Source: Crateriforma conspicua (GTDB lineage Bacteria; Planctomycetota; Planctomycetia; Pirellulales; Pirellulaceae). From it: a stretch of 64,000 bases of DNA. The stretch covers positions 1,612,001 to 1,676,000 of the forward strand of contig NZ_CP036319.1 in assembly GCF_007752935.1 (NCBI RefSeq), in the 5' to 3' direction. The translations under genes were made by a program, and so were the position numbers. Shown here one piece after another: positions 58,892 through 64,000 of this stretch. The notes under the pieces were generated by a model. The model was given only the letters and a program-made list of their open reading frames with translations, was not told where the DNA came from and made no database searches. Each line of letters begins with the position of its first letter. Position 1 is the stretch's first letter.

Positions 58892-61800
58892 ATGTGGATC
58901 GGACGCGGCGTCTGCGCCGGTGCATTGCTGCTGGGCACTCTGCTGTGGGCCACGGTGGGGGCGGATGAATCGTCCCAAGACGTTACCCCTGCGGCCGCGT
59001 CGCCCCCGGAACCGACTTGGTCACTGGTCATTGATGACCGGCCCGTTTCGACCAAGACGCCCGTGTTTCTGAAGCCGCGTGCAGCATCCCAAGTTCAAAT
59101 TCAAGCAACGCGAAGTGATGCGACCACCGGACAATCGGTTCGCTTCATCGCACGACTGCTGTCGGTTCAACCGCATCGTGATGTGGATCGACAAACCGCG
59201 ACTTCGGCCTGGGATGACCAGGGTTCCACCGAAACGATCACCGTGGACCTGCCCGATGATTTGGCGGCCGGCGTCCACGAGCTGCGGATTCAATTGACCG
59301 ACATTGTCGATTCGACTTGGAATCGATTCCGCAAAGCGACCGAGTTGATGCCGATGACCCGGCTGACCTTGGTCGTGTTGCCGGAAACCAAAGTCAACGC
59401 GGCCGACGTCAAAACCGAACACTCCGAAACATGGACCGGCGACCAGCTTTCCGATGAAGCGATTGCCGCGGTGACGTGGCGTAGCGAGGACGCGGTTCGG
59501 GCGGGCGGCGATCCGCTGCGTCCTTTCAACCGCTGGATGCCCAAGTCCAACCCCATCACCGGTTCGGCATTGCCACATTTGCCAGGGATGACCCCCAACC
59601 CACTTTTGAATCTGCCTGCGGTGGGCAAGGGGGATTCGTTGGCGGCCAAGTTGAATGCCACTCAGTCAATCCAGTTGGAACTGTATGCCGGGTCCAGTCT
59701 TTTGGATCCACGCCAGTTAATTGATCCTCGGCAACTGGTTCATGCACGACAACTGGACCCTCGGCAATTGTTGGGGCGAAATGGACCCGACGACCGCCGG
59801 CTTTATCGGATTCGGATCCGTCACGCCGGACCCATCGGATCGGTGTTGACGGTTGCAGCGGAACAAGCGGGGGCAAGCGATGCCGCGGTTTGTCGCGTCA
59901 TTGCCAGCGGTGATCGCGCGGCCGATGGTCTGGATCCCGATGCGGATCGCTGGGAAGAAACCAGCATGCTGGTGCGTGGTGCCGGTGACACCTTTCGTTT
60001 GGCGGTGACCAACGATGGGCCCGGCGACGTGCTGATTCGCTCGATCGAATTGGAATCGACCACCATTCCTTCCCCGACCAACAACCAGAATCGTACGCAT
60101 AAGATCGCCGGCGGGCGGCAAGTCCACTTGGCGGTAACGTCGCCGGACTGGTCGGCGCGATGGACCGGCGATGTCGATTGGCGATCCCTGCAGGACGAAT
60201 TTGTCGATGCCACCTGCCAGGCCCAGAAAGACTGGGTTGCCGCCCAGCGGTGCGTTGATTTTGTACGCACGATGGGAATCGACGGCGTGGTGGTTTCGGA
60301 TTCATTGTCGCCGCATCCCCGACGAATCCTGCGGTCCGTGCTGGAGTCCAGCGGGTGTCGATGCACCGAAGGTCATCTGTTGACGTCCGATCAGCAGACG
60401 ATGCAATCACCGTCCGCTGAGTCTGTGAATCAAGGCGAACATCAGGATGCACCCGAGCCTGTTCGGGACCCCGGTTGGGCAACGTGGGTGTCGTCAACGA
60501 CATCGTCAATCGCATCACTGGAAACGGTGGATGTCTATGCGATGGGACGAGAGGCCTACACGGTTGCCAGTCGGTTGCGATGCCCCCGCCGCGAACGGGT
60601 CGATCATCAACACGACCGGCCAATTGCGTTGTGGTGTGGACAACCGCCCCATGGCATCGGGCAACCCACGGCGATGGGGGAAGCGGTGTGGCGCGACCTG
60701 CAGATGGGGATCGCTCGTCTGGACCCCGACGTTGTCTTGCTGCACGTGACACCGGATTTTTTGCCGTCCGACGATCGCATTTGGGCCACGTTGCGGCGGT
60801 TCACCGCCCTGCCCACTGGCGACGGAGCGTTGCTGGCGGCCGCTGATTCGCACCACGACTACGTGATCGCACGCGCCCATCGCGTCGATGACAAGCACGG
60901 CGGAACTGAACCAATTGACAGAACTGGCGACAATCGCACTGCGGTGGATGCCACGAAGCGTCCCGATTTTTTGACGCTGGGCAATCTGGCTCCTTGGCCG
61001 GTCGATGCCTACATCCAAACGACCGGGGAAACCCAAGACCGCCACGACAAGACAACGCAGGAATCTCGCGATCGTGAACCCGAAGGAACCAGATATCGTT
61101 TGGGCCCGGGACAGTGGACGGCAGTTCCCTGGGCGGCAAATGCTCCGGTGCCACGATTGGTTCGTGTCGTTCCAGTTGGCGGGCAACCTTTGGCCGAAGC
61201 GGTTCAGCACGACGTGACTCGAGTGATCCAGCGGATGGGCTTGCTGGATCAGTTGGCCGATCAAACTCATCCCCAAGGTGATTGTCGACTGGCCAACGGT
61301 GATTTCGAATCCGTCGGCCAACTGGGACTGATCGGCTGGGTGCATTCCCAGTTTCCCGAAGGCGCGGTTCTGTTGGATGACAAGAATCCGGCGGGCGGCG
61401 ATCGATCATTGTGCCTGACCAATCCACCCGGATCGAACAATCGGACTTGGGTCATCAGCGATGCGATCGCGGCACCCTTGACCGGTCGCCTGACGGTCAT
61501 CGCGTCGCTGCGTGGGCTCGGCAAATCGAACCAACCCCCGCTGCGATTACGTACCACGTTGGAAGGTCACGCCGGCGGCCAGGCGTTCCGACGATCACAA
61601 ACGATCCGGTTGAAAGCCGATTCGGCGTGGAGCCATCAACAGCATTTGTTGACCGTCGCGGACATCCCACGTGACGCTCAGCAGTTGCGATTGGCGATCG
61701 ATTCGCTGGATTCCGGCAAAGTCTGGATTGACGACCTGAAGCTGCAGCAGTGGTTTCCGTTGCGGCCCGAAAGAGACGAATTGCAGCGTTTGGCATTCCT

Positions 61801-62077
61801 GGCGATCGACGGAGTCCGCCAAGAAAATTTGACACACGCCGCCCGACTTCTACAAAATCAGTGGTCCCAATTGTTGTTAGATGACCACGCCGGTTTGCAT
61901 TTGGATGCTGATTCGCTGAAACCCGCGTTTGTGCGGCGGCGATCGGGATCGGAAATGAAATCGTCCACATCGAAAAGCGACCAGGCGGTTCGTCCCGTTG
62001 ATGCCGATTCCAGTGAATCGGATCAAGGCATGACCGGTCGGATTCGCAGTTGGCTGCCACAACAATTACGGTTCTGA
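58892..62077 (+). CDS. Large secreted protein of unknown function
   Basis: From ATG 58892 (1061 aa) the protein begins with a signal peptide (GVCAGALLLGTLLWATVGADE). The rest is long, acidic and mostly beta-rich: an early domain with VHELRIQLTD, a middle stretch resembling a carbohydrate-binding or galactose-binding fold near CRLANGDFESVGQLGLIGWV, and a C-terminal helical tail. A short repeated segment with four RQL units lies at about residues 271-292. Glycoside-hydrolase-like catalytic residues are not evident. It is probably exported; partner genes are unknown. Confidence 0.65.
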   Translation: MWIGRGVCAGALLLGTLLWATVGADESSQDVTPAAASPPEPTWSLVIDDRPVSTKTPVFLKPRAASQVQIQATRSDATTGQSVRFIARLLSVQPHRDVDRQTATSAWDDQGSTETITVDLPDDLAAGVHELRIQLTDIVDSTWNRFRKATELMPMTRLTLVVLPETKVNAADVKTEHSETWTGDQLSDEAIAAVTWRSEDAVRAGGDPLRPFNRWMPKSNPITGSALPHLPGMTPNPLLNLPAVGKGDSLAAKLNATQSIQLELYAGSSLLDPRQLIDPRQLVHARQLDPRQLLGRNGPDDRRLYRIRIRHAGPIGSVLTVAAEQAGASDAAVCRVIASGDRAADGLDPDADRWEETSMLVRGAGDTFRLAVTNDGPGDVLIRSIELESTTIPSPTNNQNRTHKIAGGRQVHLAVTSPDWSARWTGDVDWRSLQDEFVDATCQAQKDWVAAQRCVDFVRTMGIDGVVVSDSLSPHPRRILRSVLESSGCRCTEGHLLTSDQQTMQSPSAESVNQGEHQDAPEPVRDPGWATWVSSTTSSIASLETVDVYAMGREAYTVASRLRCPRRERVDHQHDRPIALWCGQPPHGIGQPTAMGEAVWRDLQMGIARLDPDVVLLHVTPDFLPSDDRIWATLRRFTALPTGDGALLAAADSHHDYVIARAHRVDDKHGGTEPIDRTGDNRTAVDATKRPDFLTLGNLAPWPVDAYIQTTGETQDRHDKTTQESRDREPEGTRYRLGPGQWTAVPWAANAPVPRLVRVVPVGGQPLAEAVQHDVTRVIQRMGLLDQLADQTHPQGDCRLANGDFESVGQLGLIGWVHSQFPEGAVLLDDKNPAGGDRSLCLTNPPGSNNRTWVISDAIAAPLTGRLTVIASLRGLGKSNQPPLRLRTTLEGHAGGQAFRRSQTIRLKADSAWSHQQHLLTVADIPRDAQQLRLAIDSLDSGKVWIDDLKLQQWFPLRPERDELQRLAFLAIDGVRQENLTHAARLLQNQWSQLLLDDHAGLHLDADSLKPAFVRRRSGSEMKSSTSKSDQAVRPVDADSSESDQGMTGRIRSWLPQQLRF

Positions 62078-62181
62078 TTCCGCGGTGCGGATCGGGGCGA
62101 CCGACATCCATCCCTAGTGCACATGGTCAGGCGTCGTCACAGGCGACGTGATCGGCACCGGTCCGCAGCGGAGCTTGTTGA

Positions 62182-62994
62182 ATGCGAAAATGGTTTCGGC
62201 GATTCGCCGCGGCTTGTGTGATCATCGCCGTGCTGGCAGGCGCGTGGGCGTGGTGGGCGATCCGCCAAACCCAGCAGGTCCCAGAATTCTATCGATTGGC
62301 GACGCAACGCAGCGATGAAAGCGTCACGGCCCAAGACCGGGTTCAAGCCGCCCGACGGATGAACCAAAACGTTCAACGTTTGCAAGACGCCGCACAACAA
62401 CCCGGTGCCTGGCATGCGACATTCTCCAATGAGGAAATCAACGCCTGGTTGGCCGAGGAACTGCCCAAAAGTTTTCCGCACTGGTTACAGCGGGGGCTGT
62501 CAGAACCTCGTGTTGCGATCGAAGACGGACGAATGTTGGCCGCCGCACGTTTGAAAAACCGGCGAATTGACACGGTCGTGTCCTGCCAAGTCAGCGTGGA
62601 ATTGACCGAACAACCCAACATGTTGGCCATTCGCCTGGAAGATTTGAGGGCCGGTGCGCTGTCGATCCCTTGGGGGCATTTCCTGGATCGTATCAGCCGT
62701 GAGGCTGCCGTCGGCGACATCAACATTCAATGGGACATGACCGAAACCGGTCCGGTCGCTCTGTTGGCGATCCCCGGTGAACATCCCGAATTTGCCATTC
62801 GCCCGGTTCTGGTGGAATCAATCCAGTTGGGACAAGGTCAGATCAGCCTGGCCGGACGTTCGGGCGAATCGGCCAAGAACGATTATCGTCCCAAGACCAG
62901 CATCCACCGTTTCGTGTCGTATCAGCCGGATCCCAATTCCAGACGCCAGGCGTTGTTGATCCCTTCGGAAAAATCCAAGTCGCAGATCCGCTGA
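62182..62994 (+). CDS. Membrane-anchored protein of unknown function
   Basis: This 270-residue protein starts at ATG 62182 with a basic patch and one membrane helix (CVIIAVLAGAWAWWAI). The outer part is beta-rich with FSNEEINAWLAEELPKSFP, repeated hydrophobic strands such as VVSCQVSVEL, and a C-terminal polar tail. It resembles small envelope proteins found widely in planctomycetes. It follows the large secreted protein by about 100 bases on the same strand, so the two may be one operon. Confidence 0.65.
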   Translation: MRKWFRRFAAACVIIAVLAGAWAWWAIRQTQQVPEFYRLATQRSDESVTAQDRVQAARRMNQNVQRLQDAAQQPGAWHATFSNEEINAWLAEELPKSFPHWLQRGLSEPRVAIEDGRMLAAARLKNRRIDTVVSCQVSVELTEQPNMLAIRLEDLRAGALSIPWGHFLDRISREAAVGDINIQWDMTETGPVALLAIPGEHPEFAIRPVLVESIQLGQGQISLAGRSGESAKNDYRPKTSIHRFVSYQPDPNSRRQALLIPSEKSKSQIR

Positions 62995-63551
62995 TCAGTT
63001 GCCCCCATCGATCGCGGCGGGGGGCATGGTGCCAATGGCGAAAATGATAGGCGATGACGATACACCGGCTCGGGTGCAAGGGCATGGTTCATGCGTTTTG
63101 CTGGACATTCATCAAACGCAATGTCCAGGCATGCGCGATCGGGACGCTGACGAAAGAATCCCGAATCGACACGGCGGACGCTGCCGCGGTTTCCAGAGAT
63201 CGGACCTTCGTATTCCAGGTACTTCGTGCGGTGATCGGGCAATCGGGTTGCCGTGATTGTCATCGGCTTTTCGGGCACCCCGCGCATCCCCGGCGTCCAG
63301 TGGTCTCGCCGTACCACGTCATGGTGCGAACCGACGCCGGTCTCCGGAATTTCGCCCGTTTCGGCCAATGCCTGTTCCCATTGTTCGGGCACGACCGCGA
63401 ACGTCACCAAACCGCCCACGCCGGCGAACATCCAGTCAAAGTGCGAACGATTGGTGCGCGATAGACTTGGCCCGACGTCGTGATACAAAATCACGAATCG
63501 TCCCGCGTCGGCAAAAGATCGAAACAGGTCAGATATCGCTGCTTGATTCAC
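62922..63551 (-). CDS. Conserved-looking hypothetical protein, possibly frameshifted at the C-terminus
   Basis: The GTG start at 63551 has AGAAGG five bases upstream and lies nine bases after the preceding stop. The first 130 residues look real (FVILYHDVGPSLSR, HFDWMFAGVGGLVTFAVVP, LPDHRTKYLEYEGPISGN, RGSVRRVDSG). After about residue 135 the frame turns Arg/Pro/Cys-rich and overlaps the convergent gene by 73 bases. The next frame gives a 24-residue tail (VPIAHAWTLRLMNVQQ) that stops at 63089 and has codon use more like the neighbours. A frameshift near 63150 is likely. Function unknown. Confidence 0.55.
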   Translation of the reverse strand: MNQAAISDLFRSFADAGRFVILYHDVGPSLSRTNRSHFDWMFAGVGGLVTFAVVPEQWEQALAETGEIPETGVGSHHDVVRRDHWTPGMRGVPEKPMTITATRLPDHRTKYLEYEGPISGNRGSVRRVDSGFFRQRPDRACLDIAFDECPAKRMNHALAPEPVYRHRLSFSPLAPCPPPRSMGATDQRICDLDFSEGINNAWRLELGSG

Positions 63552-63560
63552 GACAGCCTT

Positions 63561-64000
63561 CTACTTGCCTGACTTTTCGGACGCTTCGGTCAGCACCAGA
63601 GCCCCGAAAGCTTGTTTCAGCTTCGGGTCATTCGGCGGACGAGTCAGTAAAACATAGCGTGCCCGCTTGTCCGCCTCGCTTGCACGTCCGGACAGCCGAT
63701 ACAGTTTGGCGGCCCTCAGTCGTGCTTGGTACCAAGCATCGCTTCCTTGAGGAACGCCGGATGCCAGCCGATCCCAAAGCTTGACCGCTTCTTTCCAGTC
63801 GTCGCCCTGACGACTGTCGGACAAGTCGGATGCGGCACGTCGCAGCACGGCGATTCCACCCGGCGATGATGACAGCATGGCATCGTACCGTGCGATCGCT
63901 TCATCGCTGCGGCCCAGCCAGATCAATCGTTCGGCGGCGGCGAAATCGTCCGGCGATAATGTCGGCCACTGGATCAGTTGGCCCGCGATATGCCGACGCA
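63561..64000 (-). CDS. TPR-like protein, N-terminus outside the window
   Basis: The frame runs from the right edge to the stop at 63561, at least 145 residues. It is alpha-helical with pairs of helices resembling tetratricopeptide repeats (LIWLGRSDEAIARYDAML, WKEAVKLWDRLASG, DAWYQARLRAAKLYRLSGRASEADKRAR). The frame is open to the end of the window. It is followed within nine bases by the hypothetical gene starting at 63551, so they are probably co-transcribed. It may be a periplasmic assembly or scaffold protein; this cannot be judged from the fragment. Confidence 0.65.
   Translation of the reverse strand, partial: RRHIAGQLIQWPTLSPDDFAAAERLIWLGRSDEAIARYDAMLSSSPGGIAVLRRAASDLSDSRQGDDWKEAVKLWDRLASGVPQGSDAWYQARLRAAKLYRLSGRASEADKRARYVLLTRPPNDPKLKQAFGALVLTEASEKSGK

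Overview
The window looks like chromosomal DNA of a planctomycete, most likely of the Pirellulales (Rhodopirellula/Rubripirellula type). The base composition is moderately GC-rich. It carries several gene families typical of that phylum: DUF1501 together with PSCyt2/PSD1 (DUF1549/DUF1553) proteins, a DUF1571 protein, an SLA1-homology (SHD1-like) secreted protein, GYF-domain and zinc-ribbon proteins, a sulfatase, Ser/Thr kinases and many large secreted proteins of unknown function. Genus-level placement is inference.

Layout. 1-8.3 kb: the tail of an unknown gene, two secreted proteins, uvrA, a dGTPase-like HD protein and a metallophosphoesterase. 8.4-17.9 kb: fusA, a DegT-type aminotransferase, thioredoxin, a Nudix CoA pyrophosphatase, a TIM-barrel epimerase-like protein, a fused MlaF-MlaE-type lipid ABC transporter, and three small coiled-coil or membrane proteins. 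18.1-19.9 kb: a mobile-element island with a REP-associated (Y1/HUH) transposase flanked by GGGTGGCC-core repeats and two 118-bp direct repeats. 19.9-22.8 kb: a divergent Ser/Thr kinase, accD and an MBL-fold hydrolase. 22.9-27.7 kb: a translation block, tRNA-Thr, Tyr, Gly, Thr, tuf, tRNA-Trp, secE, nusG, rplK, which stops after rplK instead of continuing to rplA. 27.9-34.5 kb: a 1282-residue kinase-ATPase, a Gfo/Idh/MocA oxidoreductase and glgC. 35-45.7 kb: an SHD1-like protein overlapping a hemY-like protoporphyrinogen oxidase, a NadD-like nucleotidyltransferase, a copper-type P-ATPase overlapping a deoxyhypusine-synthase-like gene, a secreted lipase-like hydrolase, a PQQ-type beta-propeller and a lipoprotein. 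46-48.8 kb: gapA, a methyltransferase and a zinc-ribbon/GYF membrane protein. 48.9-54.8 kb: a four-gene operon with PSCyt2/PSD1, DUF1501, an ECF sigma factor and a membrane anti-sigma-like protein with a CxxCH motif. 55-64 kb: rpe coupled to a catalytically dead histidine-phosphatase homologue, a sulfatase, and secreted or membrane proteins of unknown function up to the right edge.

Most of the window is housekeeping. I see no CRISPR array, prophage or recognisable defence island. The features most worth attention are the sigma/anti-sigma/PSCyt operon, the pseudo-phosphatase that has lost both catalytic histidines, the repeat-flanked transposase island, the copper ATPase translationally coupled to a deoxyhypusine-synthase homologue, and two kinases with altered catalytic motifs.
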